NCBI RefSeq assembly: GCF_048984525.1
Contig: NZ_JBMGJC010000009.1
Location: forward strand, 1 to 64,000
Direction: 5' to 3'
Source: Syntrophopropionicum propionicicum_A
GTDB taxonomy: Bacteria; Bacillota; Desulfotomaculia; Desulfotomaculales; Pelotomaculaceae
Length of the DNA stretch: 64,000 nt
Part shown: positions 42,569-50,540 of the stretch, in pieces
How positions within the stretch are numbered: position 1 is the stretch's first letter
How the letters are laid out: each line of letters starts with the position of its first letter
Made by a program: the position numbers and the translations under genes
The notes under the pieces: generated by a model
Databases searched by the model: none
The model's input: the letters and a program-made list of their open reading frames with translations, nothing else
Told to the model about the DNA's origin: nothing

Positions 42569-43930
42569 ATGAAGTTAATAAAGTTCGGGCTTGCGATATC
42601 CCTGTTTGTTTTTTCCTGTTTGTCGCTGTATTGTACAACCCCATCCCCTGGCGAGACTACGCAGCCTTCCGTCTATTCCGTCAAGGTGGACGATACTGTG
42701 ACAGAAGGCACGGCCAGGCACATTCAAAGAGGCATCTACCTGGCGGAAAGGGACCAGGCCGAGGCAGTTTTAATACTGCTTAACACCCCGGGGGGGCTGG
42801 TCTCGGCTACCCTCGATATCTTACAGGCAATGTCCTCTTCAAACGTCCCCATCATTACATACGTCAGCCCCCAGGGCGCGATAGCAGCCTCAGCCGGTAC
42901 CTTTATCCTGATTAACGGCCATATCGCGGCCATGTCCCCCGCCACCACCTGCGGGGCAGCCATGCCGGTGACTATGGCCTCCCCCGGCGAGTCCCCCCAG
43001 GCCGCGGACCAGAAAACCATAAATTTTTTAGCCGGCCATATGAAAAGCATTGCGGGAGGAAGGGGCCGCCCCGCGGACCTGGCTGAAAAATTCGTCACGG
43101 AAAACCTGGCCTTAAACAACAACGAGGCGCTTGAGGCAGGAGTTGTGGACATCAACGCCGCGGACCCGGCTGATCTACTGCAAAAAATCGACGGCATGGC
43201 CGTCAAAACCAATGCCGGCGACAGGCGCCTGGCCACAGCAGGAGCCAGGATCACTGAACTGCCCTTAAACGTTAATGAACAGCTCATTCACCTTGTCAGC
43301 AATCCCACATTTGCAATGATATTACTGATGATCGGTATATATGGATTGATCATCGGCTTCTATTCGCCCGGGTTCCTCCTGCCCGAGATCGCTGGTTCAA
43401 TAAGCCTGGTATTAGGCCTGGCCGGGATGGGCCTGTTCCGCGGTAACCTGGCGGCGGTATTTTTAATCCTGCTGGGAGCCGGGCTCCTGGTAGCGGAATT
43501 TTTTACCTCGACCTACGGTGTGCTGGGCGTCGGGGGCCTGGTTAGCATTGTCCTGGGTATCATGTTTTTCCCCACAGAGCCTTTGATGCCCCCTGCCTGG
43601 TTTTCCGCTTTCAAGCTGCTGGCGCTGGGAGTGGGCGTTGTCGGTGCGCTTCTTATGTCGACAATCATTATGGGCGTATCCCGCATTCGCAGGCACAAGC
43701 CTGTGCACGGTGAAGACGAATTTCATAACACCGCCGCTTACGTTGTTAAAGAACTTAATCCCGGCGGCATGGTTAGATTAAAAGGGGAAATGTGGCAGGC
43801 AGTTTCAAAAAATGGGCATACTATCGGTGAGGGCAAAAAAGTCAAAGTGCTGGAACGGCAGGGACTTGTTCTTTTTGTCAGCCCGGATATCAATAACAAT
43901 GGAACAGATGCAGCAAAGGAGGAAAACTAA
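42569..43930 (+). CDS. NfeD family membrane serine protease (ClpP-class)
   Basis: 453 residues. A signal peptide (LISLFVFSCLSLYC-type with Cys) is followed by a ClpP-like protease domain with NTPGGLVSATLDI and the nucleophile region ISPQGAIAASAGTFI (Ser of AASAGT) and a downstream Lys. Four membrane helices then precede a C-terminal NfeD OB-fold domain (NPGGMVRLKGEMWQAVSKNGHTIGEGKKVKVLERQGLVLFV). These proteases cleave membrane-linked stomatin partners. The SPFH gene overlaps its stop codon (TAATG), the classical pairing. Confidence 0.92.
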   Translation: MKLIKFGLAISLFVFSCLSLYCTTPSPGETTQPSVYSVKVDDTVTEGTARHIQRGIYLAERDQAEAVLILLNTPGGLVSATLDILQAMSSSNVPIITYVSPQGAIAASAGTFILINGHIAAMSPATTCGAAMPVTMASPGESPQAADQKTINFLAGHMKSIAGGRGRPADLAEKFVTENLALNNNEALEAGVVDINAADPADLLQKIDGMAVKTNAGDRRLATAGARITELPLNVNEQLIHLVSNPTFAMILLMIGIYGLIIGFYSPGFLLPEIAGSISLVLGLAGMGLFRGNLAAVFLILLGAGLLVAEFFTSTYGVLGVGGLVSIVLGIMFFPTEPLMPPAWFSAFKLLALGVGVVGALLMSTIIMGVSRIRRHKPVHGEDEFHNTAAYVVKELNPGGMVRLKGEMWQAVSKNGHTIGEGKKVKVLERQGLVLFVSPDINNNGTDAAKEEN

Positions 43931-44682
43931 TGTTCTACAACCTTTTTTCAGTTATAATACTGGCCGTTATAATTTTCTCTGTGATCACGTCCGCGGTCAA
44001 AATCCTTCCTGAATATGAAAGGGCTGTGTTGTTCAGGCTGGGCAGGCTTGTTAATGTGAGAGGGCCCGGTCTGATCTTAATCATCCCGTTTATTGACAGG
44101 ATAATCAGGGTATCCCTGCGGGTGATAGTTTTCGACGTGCCGCCTCAGGAAGTCATTACCAGGGACAATGTCGCCTGCAAAGTAAACGCTGTGCTTTATT
44201 ACAGGATCGTATCCGCGGACAAGGCGGTAGTAAACGTCGAGAATGTCCACGCAGCGACAAACCAGTACGCCCAGACCACCCTCAGGAGCGTTGTGGGCAC
44301 CGCCGAACTCGACGAACTGCTTTCACAGCGTGAAAAGCTGAACCAGACTGTGCAAAAAATTGTGGACGAAGCTACAGACCCCTGGGGGATTAAAGTGATT
44401 GCGGTGGAAATCAAAGACGTTGTCCTGCCCTCGGAAATGACCAGGGCTATCGCCCGCCAGGCCGAGGCGGAAAGAGGCAGGCGGGCGGCCATCATCCAGG
44501 CCGAAGGAGAACGCCAGGCGGCCGAGCAGCTGGCCCAGGCCTCCGAGGTGTTAACCGGCGTGACAGGCGGGCTGACCCTGAGGATGCTCCGCTCCCTGTC
44601 AGAAGTTGCAAACGCGCCGAATACCACAGTCTTGTTCCCCCTGCCCATGGAACTAAGAAAACTGCTGCCGGGCCCGGAATAA
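43930..44682 (+). CDS. SPFH/Band 7 family protein (stomatin/slipin)
   Basis: 250 residues. One N-terminal membrane helix, then the Band 7 domain: LPEYERAVLFRLGRLVNVRGPGLILIIPFIDRI, VDVPPQEVITRDNV-type segment, TLRSVVGTAELDELLSQREKLN, PWGIKVIAVEIKDVVLP, and a coiled-coil RQAEAERGRRAAIIQAEGERQAAEQL. It assembles into membrane microdomain scaffolds. Its start codon overlaps the NfeD stop, so the two are coupled. Confidence 0.93.
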   Translation: MFYNLFSVIILAVIIFSVITSAVKILPEYERAVLFRLGRLVNVRGPGLILIIPFIDRIIRVSLRVIVFDVPPQEVITRDNVACKVNAVLYYRIVSADKAVVNVENVHAATNQYAQTTLRSVVGTAELDELLSQREKLNQTVQKIVDEATDPWGIKVIAVEIKDVVLPSEMTRAIARQAEAERGRRAAIIQAEGERQAAEQLAQASEVLTGVTGGLTLRMLRSLSEVANAPNTTVLFPLPMELRKLLPGPE

Positions 44683-44733
44683 ATCTCGCTGCCAGGTCCT
44701 GGTGCAAAACTATCTGGACGAACTGCTGGGATA

Positions 44734-44868
44734 TTCAGGGAAGGGCGCCTTAAGGCTGACGATATCATTACTCACAATATTTCACTTGATGACGCCCTGG
44801 ATGGATATTTTAAATTTTCCCGTAAAGAAGACAACTGCGTGAAGGTCGTCATGCACCCCACCCATTAA
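44734..44868 (+). pseudogene. C-terminal remnant of a zinc-type alcohol dehydrogenase
   Basis: In frame this reads FREGRLKADDIITHNISLDD, then ALDGYFKFSRKEDNCVKVVM, then HPTH and a stop. The pattern (R)LK.DD.ITH..SLDDAL.GY.KF.....CVKVV is the C terminus of medium-chain Zn-dependent alcohol dehydrogenases. No start codon or N-terminal part precedes it: the SPFH stop is about 50 bases upstream. A deletion or recombination event probably removed the rest. Confidence 0.55.
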
Positions 44869-45030
44869 AAAAATGCAATACGTATTCGGCCCCTGAGTTT
44901 TACCGGCTGCCGGCGTATACTTATTAAAGGGAGTAATATTTTACCATGTCGGCTTTGCTTGTTACTGCCAACTTTAGATGATATAATAAGTTGTAGTAAT
45001 AAATGTAAAAAACTAAATAATTTCACTATT

Positions 45031-45265
45031 TTTCGCTGAGTTCTTAAATAAGAAGCGGGGGAACCAATTTTTCGGGGTGAATCCGTTGAGTCGTGAGTCG
45101 TGAGTTGTGAGTCGTGAGAACTGTGGAATGAATTTGGGGTTAAAAACCCTAAAGAATTACCCGAAACCTCACGTCCCACGTCCCAATTCCCACGACCCAA
45201 CCGGTAGGGCTACTCTTTCGGCCCGAACCCGTCAGCTAACTTCGTAAGCGTTGAAAGGGAGATCT
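45031..45265 (+). promoter_or_regulatory. c-di-AMP riboswitch (ydaO/yuaA type) with enlarged variable stem
   Basis: Conserved segments occur in the right order. CGCTGAGTTC (45034-45043), GCGGGGGAACCAA (45055-45067) and GGGGTGAATC (45074-45083) make the 5' half. GTAGGGCTACTC (45204-45215), GCCCGAACCCGTCAGCTAAC (45221-45240) and TTCGTAAGCGTTGAAAGGGA (45241-45260) make the 3' half. I compared these from memory with the Thermoanaerobacter ydaO riboswitch; the match in the last two segments is close. GGGC pairs with GCCC, and CGCT with AGCG closes P1. The stem between 45084 and 45203 is about 120 nt, far longer than usual, and is made of GTCGTGAG-type repeats. A terminator follows at 45336, so ligand-induced termination is expected. 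Confidence 0.85.
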
Positions 45266-45335
45266 GGACAAGCTTTGTTTTTTACTGGAGCTGCCCGGGT
45301 TTAATTTAACATTGCTTTCTTTAAACGCCCTTTCC

Positions 45336-45355
45336 CCCCGGACTTCTGTCCGGGG
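45336..45355 (+). terminator. Riboswitch expression-platform terminator
   Basis: CCCCGGAC-TTCT-GTCCGGGG, followed by TTATTTGT. It lies between the aptamer and the SD of the aminomutase gene, so it is an attenuator for that gene. Confidence 0.8.
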
Positions 45356-45397
45356 TTATTTGTCTCCAGGAACTTCGCCAAAAAGGAGGACTTTAAC

Positions 45398-46696
45398 ATG
45401 TTCACACAAGTTGAATCATGGAAATTTGACGAGGAAGAAAAAAAAGCGATCGCAGTCAGACGTTCAAATGAATTAAAGGAAAAAATAAGCGACTACCTGT
45501 TGCAAAAAGGATCAATTAAGACCGGTTTTGACTTTCGAGAGACATTTTTATTCAACAAGGAGCTTATCCTGCGGTATTTCAACGCCACTGAAGAAAACTG
45601 GCGGGACTGGCGCTGGCAGCTTTCTCACCGGATTTGTGACGCCGTTACCCTGTCCGACCTGTTCGGGTTCACCCTGAGCCAATGTGAACAGATCAGGAGA
45701 GTGGGCATACGCTATCGCTGGGCGATATCCCCCTACTACGCCTCACTGATTGATCCAATCAACCCGGCAGACGAGATCATGCTCCAGTCCGTACCGTCTA
45801 TTGAAGAAATGGACCAAACAGGACAGATCGATCCGATGGCTGAAGAATTCACTTCACCGGCCCCCTCTATTACCAGGCGCTACCCCGACCGGCTGATCAT
45901 CAACGCCACCAACCAGTGTGCGATGTACTGCAGGCACTGTCAAAGGCGCCGCAACATCGGAGAGGTAGACCGGCACCAGCCTTACCAAAACCTGCAGGCC
46001 GCACTCTCATATATACGCGAGAACAGGGAAATACGGGATGTCTTAATAACAGGGGGAGATGCGCTGCTGCTAAGTGACAATAAACTGGACTGGCTGCTGG
46101 GTGAACTCGATAAAATTAAACATGTTGAGATAAAGAGGCTCGGCACCAGGGCTGTCGTCACCCTGCCGCAGCGGATTACCCCGCAGCTGTGCGAAGTCCT
46201 CAAAAACCACCCGCCTGTCTACATCAATACCCAGTTCAACCACCCGAGAGAAATTACACCGGAAAGCAGGGCGGCTTGTGATATGCTGGTCAAAGCCGGC
46301 GTGGTCATGGGAAACCAGACGGTGCTCCTGAAAGGGGTTAACAACGACTCCCATATAATAAAAAAACTGTGCCAGGAGCTACTGAAAATCAGGGTAAGGC
46401 CTTATTACATCTTCCAGGCGAAACCGGTTAAGGGAACACGTCACTTTATCACTTCCGTGAACGAGGGCCTGTCTATCATGGAAAAGCTTCGCGGGTATAC
46501 CTCCGGCCTGGCCGTGCCGATGTATGTAATCAATGCCCCGAGGGGGTATGGTAAAATCCCGGTCCAGCCCCGCTACCTGGTGGAAAATGAGGGCAGCACC
46601 GTCAGACTTCGGACCTGGGAAAATAAAATATTTAAATATTCTCCCCTGCCGGTCAGTTATTCAGATTTGCCCTCAAAAAAGGCACTTAAATCATAA
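45398..46696 (+). CDS. eam: Glutamate 2,3-aminomutase (KamA-family radical SAM enzyme)
   Basis: 432 residues. The radical-SAM cluster motif is CAMYCRHC (CxxxCxxC), followed by the SAM GGDALLLS segment, and the PLP-binding Lys is K386 in RGYGKIP. In lysine 2,3-aminomutase two Asp residues 37 positions apart bind the substrate amino group. Here they are replaced by K342 (QAKPVKG) and N379 (INAPRG), also 37 apart, exactly the change described for glutamate 2,3-aminomutase. The product would be beta-glutamate, a compatible solute. Upstream c-di-AMP riboswitch and terminator predict osmotic control. AAGGAGGA precedes the ATG. The N terminus is longer than in KamA, as is usual for EAM. Confidence 0.87.
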   Translation: MFTQVESWKFDEEEKKAIAVRRSNELKEKISDYLLQKGSIKTGFDFRETFLFNKELILRYFNATEENWRDWRWQLSHRICDAVTLSDLFGFTLSQCEQIRRVGIRYRWAISPYYASLIDPINPADEIMLQSVPSIEEMDQTGQIDPMAEEFTSPAPSITRRYPDRLIINATNQCAMYCRHCQRRRNIGEVDRHQPYQNLQAALSYIRENREIRDVLITGGDALLLSDNKLDWLLGELDKIKHVEIKRLGTRAVVTLPQRITPQLCEVLKNHPPVYINTQFNHPREITPESRAACDMLVKAGVVMGNQTVLLKGVNNDSHIIKKLCQELLKIRVRPYYIFQAKPVKGTRHFITSVNEGLSIMEKLRGYTSGLAVPMYVINAPRGYGKIPVQPRYLVENEGSTVRLRTWENKIFKYSPLPVSYSDLPSKKALKS

Positions 46697-46705
46697 ATTA
46701 CAAAT

Positions 46706-46804
46706 AAAAAATATTTCACATGATTAACAAGATTTAATAGATTAACAAGGTTTAAACTCAAAGGTTAATAAAACTAAATCCTGTAAATCATGCGTAAAAT
46801 ATTT
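46706..46804. repeat. ACAGGATT-type MITE-like element (family R2)
   Basis: The left end AAAAATATTTCACATGATTA and the right end, read on the other strand as AAAATATTTTACGCATGATT, continue into ACAAGATTT and ACAGGATTT. They give imperfect terminal inverted repeats of about 28 bases around an A+T-rich centre. It directly follows the aminomutase stop codon. It is the best-preserved R2 copy. Confidence 0.65.
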
Positions 46805-46881
46805 TAAGGTGTCAATGTTCTATGGAATGTGAAGCTTAAAAGGGTTTATAATAGAACGGTAATACAAGCGAGGTGTCTATT

Positions 46882-47127
46882 ATGCCCGGTAATAACAAAA
46901 CTATTTCAATCAGGCAGAGGATGATCGACCGCATCTTTGCTGAAGAAAACCTCCTGCAAAACCTTTCCCACCACTACGGCGCCGATGTGGAAACTGTGAA
47001 AACATGGATCACCGACCTGTACAGCGACGATATGATCCGCAGCATTATTGTGGGGCTGGACAAGCTGGAAAAAGCAAAAGAAGAAATGGAGAAAAACGGT
47101 CTGATATCGCCCCAACCCTCAAAATAA
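46882..47127 (+). CDS. Hypothetical small protein, 81 residues
   Basis: Helical, charged protein (QRMIDRIFAEENLLQNLSHHYGADVETVKTWITDLYSDDMIRSIIVGLDKLEKAKEEME). No family is recognised. GAGGTG sits 6 bases before the ATG at 46882, better than the in-frame GTG at 46873. It probably forms a helix-turn-helix-like or coiled bundle; no DNA-binding signature is certain. Confidence 0.65.
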   Translation: MPGNNKTISIRQRMIDRIFAEENLLQNLSHHYGADVETVKTWITDLYSDDMIRSIIVGLDKLEKAKEEMEKNGLISPQPSK

Positions 47128-47154
47128 AAAGGGCCTTATAAAGGCTATCCAGAA

Positions 47155-47258
47155 TGTCGACAGATTAATAACTGCAGAGTCCATGGTGTTGAAACAAGCT
47201 GCTCCCTTTGAACCAGTGGGAGCGTGTCTAGGGGACGGTTTTGTTGACACGATTACGA
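47155..47258. repeat. Repeat family R1, partial copy 3 with flank
   Basis: 47155-47223 is the flank shared with 35213-35280 (CTGCAGAGTCCATGGTGTTG...CAGTGGGAGC). 47224-47255 (GTGTCTAGGGGACGGTTTTG, TTGACACGATTA) is one R1 end. The other R1 end is absent, so this copy is truncated where the pseudogene remnant begins. Confidence 0.7.
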
Positions 47259-47281
47259 TGCGGCTTCCTCCCATAACGGTT

Positions 47282-47470
47282 TATGGCTCAGCGCCGTCTT
47301 CCGCTCCCGCCTGGCTGTCGTATATTACCTCTTCACTTGCCAGATCCCAAATTTTTATCCTGAACTTATCAACTCCGGTGCTGTCAACCTGTCCATCTAT
47401 AGGCAGGCATACAACCGTATTCACCCTGGCCGTTGATCTCTCGAAGACTCTATACTGTATAGCTTTAGGC
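47282..47470 (-). pseudogene. C-terminal remnant of a large secreted/surface protein
   Basis: Minus-strand reading frame: PKAIQYRVFERSTARVN, VVCLPIDGQVD, GVDKFRIKIWDLASEEVIYD, SQAGAEDGAEP, stop. The pattern GVDKFRIKIWD....V(I/V)YD.Q.GA.D.A.P is a typical C terminus of large extracellular repeat proteins. An in-frame stop lies directly upstream and there is no SD, so this is a remnant. 47471-47600 holds no gene. Confidence 0.5.
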
Positions 47471-47638
47471 TATTAGGGCAAACAAATATACTGTGATCAG
47501 GTCCTCATCTGATTAAGGGGATTAGCCAAGCGAATTACAATAAATGACAATAAATAGAGCGTAAAATCCTTTTATTACAGTTGTTAGAGCCCGGAAAAAC
47601 TGGTATACTTATAAGGTTTGGAAGGAGGTGTTGGTTTC

Positions 47639-49462
47639 ATGACCCACAACATGTTCAGAAATATTGCCATTATCGCCCATGTAGATCACGGCAAGACTAC
47701 CCTGGTGGACGCCCTGCTCAGGCAGAGCGGTATCTTCAGGGAAAACCAGCAGGTGCTGGAGAGAGTAATGGACTCCAATGATCTGGAAAGGGAACGCGGC
47801 ATCACCATCCTGGCCAAAAACACTTCAGTGATTTACAAGGGCATTAAGATAAATATTGTCGATACCCCCGGACATTCAGATTTCGGCGGCGAGGTGGAAC
47901 GGGTACTGAAAATGGTCGACGGCGTACTGCTATTGGTGGACGCTTTCGAGGGCGCCATGCCCCAGACCCGGTTCGTCCTGCGCAAGGCCATGGAATTGAA
48001 CCTGAGGGCGATCGTGGTCATCAACAAGGTAGACCGGGAAGGAGCCCGCGTTTCAGAAGTCGCGGACGAGGTCCTGGACCTGTTCATTGATTTGGATGCA
48101 GGTGACGAACATCTGGACTTTCCCGTCATTTACACTTCGGCCAGGGAAGGAACGGCAACCATGGACCCCTCCGTCCAGGGACATGATATGAAGCCTCTCT
48201 TCGAGTCCATTATAAAAAATATCCCGGCGCCGGCCGGTGATATCGACGGCCCGCTGCAGCTGCTGGTTAATAATACCGAATACGACAACTTTGTCGGCCG
48301 GGTGGGGATCGGTTGTGTAAAGCGGGGTACTATTACCGCCGGCGGGCAGGTTAATATTATAGACCACAACGGAGACCTGCGCCAGGGTCGCATCGGATCG
48401 CTTTATACATTCGAAGGACTGGAAAGGATAGCTGTTTCAGAGGCGGTCTGCGGTGATATCGCAGCATTTTCCGGCCTGGAGGACATCCGCATTGGCGAGA
48501 CCGTTGCCTGCAAAGACCGGCCAGAGCAGCTGGACCCCATCACCGTGGATGAGCCGACCCTGAAGATGAATTTCATGGTCAACGACAGCCCTTTCGCCGG
48601 CATGGAGGGCAAGTATTTAACCTCCCGCCACCTCAGGGCCAGGCTCTACAAGGAAATGGAGAAAAACGTCAGCCTGCGGGTGGATGATACCGACAGCCCC
48701 GATGTCTTTCAGGTCTGCGGGAGGGGTGAACTGCACCTGTCGATCCTGATTGAGACAATGCGGCGGGAGGGATTCGAGCTGCAGGTATCGAAGCCGGAGG
48801 TCATCTTCCGCTGGGACGCGGGCAGGAAGACGGAACCGGTTGAGCTTCTCATGGTTGATATCCCGGAGGATAAGATGGGTACGGTTATGGAAATCATCGG
48901 GGCCAGGAAAGGAGAAATGGTCAACATGACTTCCCTCGGTCCGGACCAGATCAGGCTGGAATTTAAAGTGCCCGCCCGCGGGCTGATCGGATTCCGCTCC
49001 CAACTGCTGTCCGAGACCAGGGGGCACGGGGTGATGAGCCATCTTTTCCTGGGCTATGAGCCATATAAAGGGGACATCAGGGAACGTTACCAGGGCGTGC
49101 TGATCGCCTTCGAGACCGGGGAAGCCAACACCTACGGGCTTCATTCCGTGCAGGACCGCGGCGTGCTGTTCATCACACCCGGCACCAGGGTCTACGAGGG
49201 CATGGTCGTGGGCGAGCATTCCCGGGAGCAGGATCTTGAGGTTAACGTCTGCAAGAAAAAACACCTCACCAACATGCGCTCCAGCACCGCCGAGACAGCC
49301 CTGCGCCTGGAGGAACCCAGGCAGTTCAGTCTGGAAGAGGCCCTGGAATATATAGGCACCGATGAACTGCTGGAAGTAACCCCGAAAAACCTGCGTATGC
49401 GCAAAAGGGCGCTGAGCAAGCAAGACCGCGCGCGAAGCCATAAAAACACACAGCCGGCTTGA
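47639..49462 (+). CDS. typA: Translational GTPase TypA/BipA
   Basis: 607 residues. G-domain motifs: AHVDHGKTTL (G1), the RGITI switch, DTPGHSDF (G3), NKVDREGAR (G4). EF-G-like domains II, III and V follow, and then the TypA-specific C-terminal domain (RGVLFITPGTRVYEGMVVGEHSR, LEVNVCKKKHLTNMRSSTAE, TPKNLRMRKRALSKQDRAR). A ribosome-associated GTPase involved in 50S assembly and stress or low-temperature growth. AAGGAGGTG 8 bases before the ATG at 47639 fixes the start; seven upstream codons are excluded. Confidence 0.96.
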   Translation: MTHNMFRNIAIIAHVDHGKTTLVDALLRQSGIFRENQQVLERVMDSNDLERERGITILAKNTSVIYKGIKINIVDTPGHSDFGGEVERVLKMVDGVLLLVDAFEGAMPQTRFVLRKAMELNLRAIVVINKVDREGARVSEVADEVLDLFIDLDAGDEHLDFPVIYTSAREGTATMDPSVQGHDMKPLFESIIKNIPAPAGDIDGPLQLLVNNTEYDNFVGRVGIGCVKRGTITAGGQVNIIDHNGDLRQGRIGSLYTFEGLERIAVSEAVCGDIAAFSGLEDIRIGETVACKDRPEQLDPITVDEPTLKMNFMVNDSPFAGMEGKYLTSRHLRARLYKEMEKNVSLRVDDTDSPDVFQVCGRGELHLSILIETMRREGFELQVSKPEVIFRWDAGRKTEPVELLMVDIPEDKMGTVMEIIGARKGEMVNMTSLGPDQIRLEFKVPARGLIGFRSQLLSETRGHGVMSHLFLGYEPYKGDIRERYQGVLIAFETGEANTYGLHSVQDRGVLFITPGTRVYEGMVVGEHSREQDLEVNVCKKKHLTNMRSSTAETALRLEEPRQFSLEEALEYIGTDELLEVTPKNLRMRKRALSKQDRARSHKNTQPA

Positions 49463-49501
49463 GAAAGCCACACATCCAATACGTTAAACTGAAATTTTAT
49501 C

Positions 49502-49531
49502 AGAGAGTCTTTCCATGAAAGACTCTCTTTG
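49502..49531 (+). terminator. Terminator of typA
   Basis: AGAGAGTCTTTC-CAT-GAAAGACTCTCT, followed by TTTGTTATT. A 12-bp perfect stem, 39 bases past the stop. Confidence 0.88.
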
Positions 49532-49547
49532 TTATTAAACATTTTAT

Positions 49548-49730
49548 TTAAGCCATTAACACGTTGAGTCCTCCGTGATTGTTAACCTCAATCCAAAAAT
49601 AAACAGAGGAATTACAAACCTGATACCTTGCGCCGTTCACTTCGAGAAGTTTTGTGATCTTTAGCATTTTTGCCTGGTCACTAAATGACCATTGCATTTT
49701 AAGAACTCCACATTCAAAAAAAACATCCAT
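49548..49730 (-). CDS. Uncertain small ORF, possibly the 3' end of a longer gene
   Basis: 60 residues from ATG 49730. The reading frame stays open and protein-like upstream for about 37 more codons to near 49840 (GGYDIRSIAFEEFWLLLRRE) without any ATG, GTG or TTG, so either the start is unusual or the gene is broken. The sequence (FSDQAKMLKITKLLEVNGARY, SSVYFWIEVNNHGGLN) is unfamiliar. No SD before 49730; a GAGAGGGGG near 49805 has no in-frame start after it. Confidence 0.35.
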   Translation of the reverse strand: MDVFFECGVLKMQWSFSDQAKMLKITKLLEVNGARYQVCNSSVYFWIEVNNHGGLNVLMA

Positions 49731-49987
49731 CTCTACCCCTTCAGCTTCTCTTCGGAGCAGCAGCCAAAACTCTTCAAATGCTATAGACCGGATATCATAT
49801 CCCCCTCTCGCAACATATTTGAAGATATATGATTACAAAAAGTAAGTAGCATGAAAAACCCCTACTACCAGATATTAACTATATTATAAATCTTAGTTTT
49901 TAAGAAGTAAATACAAAATTCTATATATTTAAGAATAAACTCCCCGGAATTAAGAATAATGATAATATAAGATTGGTGGTGGAAAAT

Positions 49988-50410
49988 ATGAGCAGCCTGT
50001 TAAGTATCCGCCTTAAGATGGCACGAGAAGCAAAGCATTTAACCCAGGTCCAGGTTAAATGCTTAACAAATATAAATAATAAAACATTGTCCGGTTATGA
50101 AAAAGGGGTTAGCGAGCCGGATATTGACACCCTAATAACCCTTGCCAATTTATATGAAACCAGCATTGACTACCTTGTCGGCAAAACTGATGAACCAACC
50201 CCTCATCCGATCAAAAAAGAAAAGCCCGGCTTTGAGGAATATGTCCTGTCCGCACCGACTTTGGAGGACGCTGCTCAGAGAATAGCAGAACTGCAAAATA
50301 AATATTGCATTGACAGAGAAACTTTCATCAGATTATCAGAAATAGCTTACGATAAACATGGCTTATCACAGGTAAAAGGCATTGATAAAACTTTTTATAT
50401 AAAAAAGTAA
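49988..50410 (+). CDS. XRE-family helix-turn-helix regulator
   Basis: About 140 residues. Residues about 5-65 are a Cro/CI-type HTH (LSIRLKMAREAKHLTQVQV, KTLSGYEKGVSEPDIDTLITLANLYETSIDYLVG). A variable C-terminal part (PIKKEKPGFEEYVLSAPTLEDAAQRIAELQNKY) probably mediates dimerisation or ligand sensing. ATG at 49988 is preceded by GGTGG. Monocistronic. Its target is unknown; it may act on its own A+T-rich upstream region. Confidence 0.88.
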   Translation: MSSLLSIRLKMAREAKHLTQVQVKCLTNINNKTLSGYEKGVSEPDIDTLITLANLYETSIDYLVGKTDEPTPHPIKKEKPGFEEYVLSAPTLEDAAQRIAELQNKYCIDRETFIRLSEIAYDKHGLSQVKGIDKTFYIKK

Positions 50411-50436
50411 AGAAGGATGAATTTGCCAACATTCTC

Positions 50437-50463
50437 AACCGGTACCGGTATGGTACCGGTTTT
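50437..50463. terminator. Hairpin between XRE and LysM genes
   Basis: AACCGGTACC-GGTAT-GGTACCGGTT, a perfect 10-bp stem followed by TTAAG. It serves the converging genes. Confidence 0.65.
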
Positions 50464-50540
50464 AAGTTGCGGGCCCCGTGGCGTTGAAGCTGCAAGCAGG
50501 CGCTGACCCGCCTCCTGTACAGTTGAAATTAAACCTGCGC

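Noticed and set aside
45398..46696. Lysine 2,3-aminomutase as the product of the radical-SAM gene
   Set aside because: The two lysine-binding Asp residues are replaced by Lys and Asn at the same 37-residue spacing, which is the glutamate enzyme pattern.
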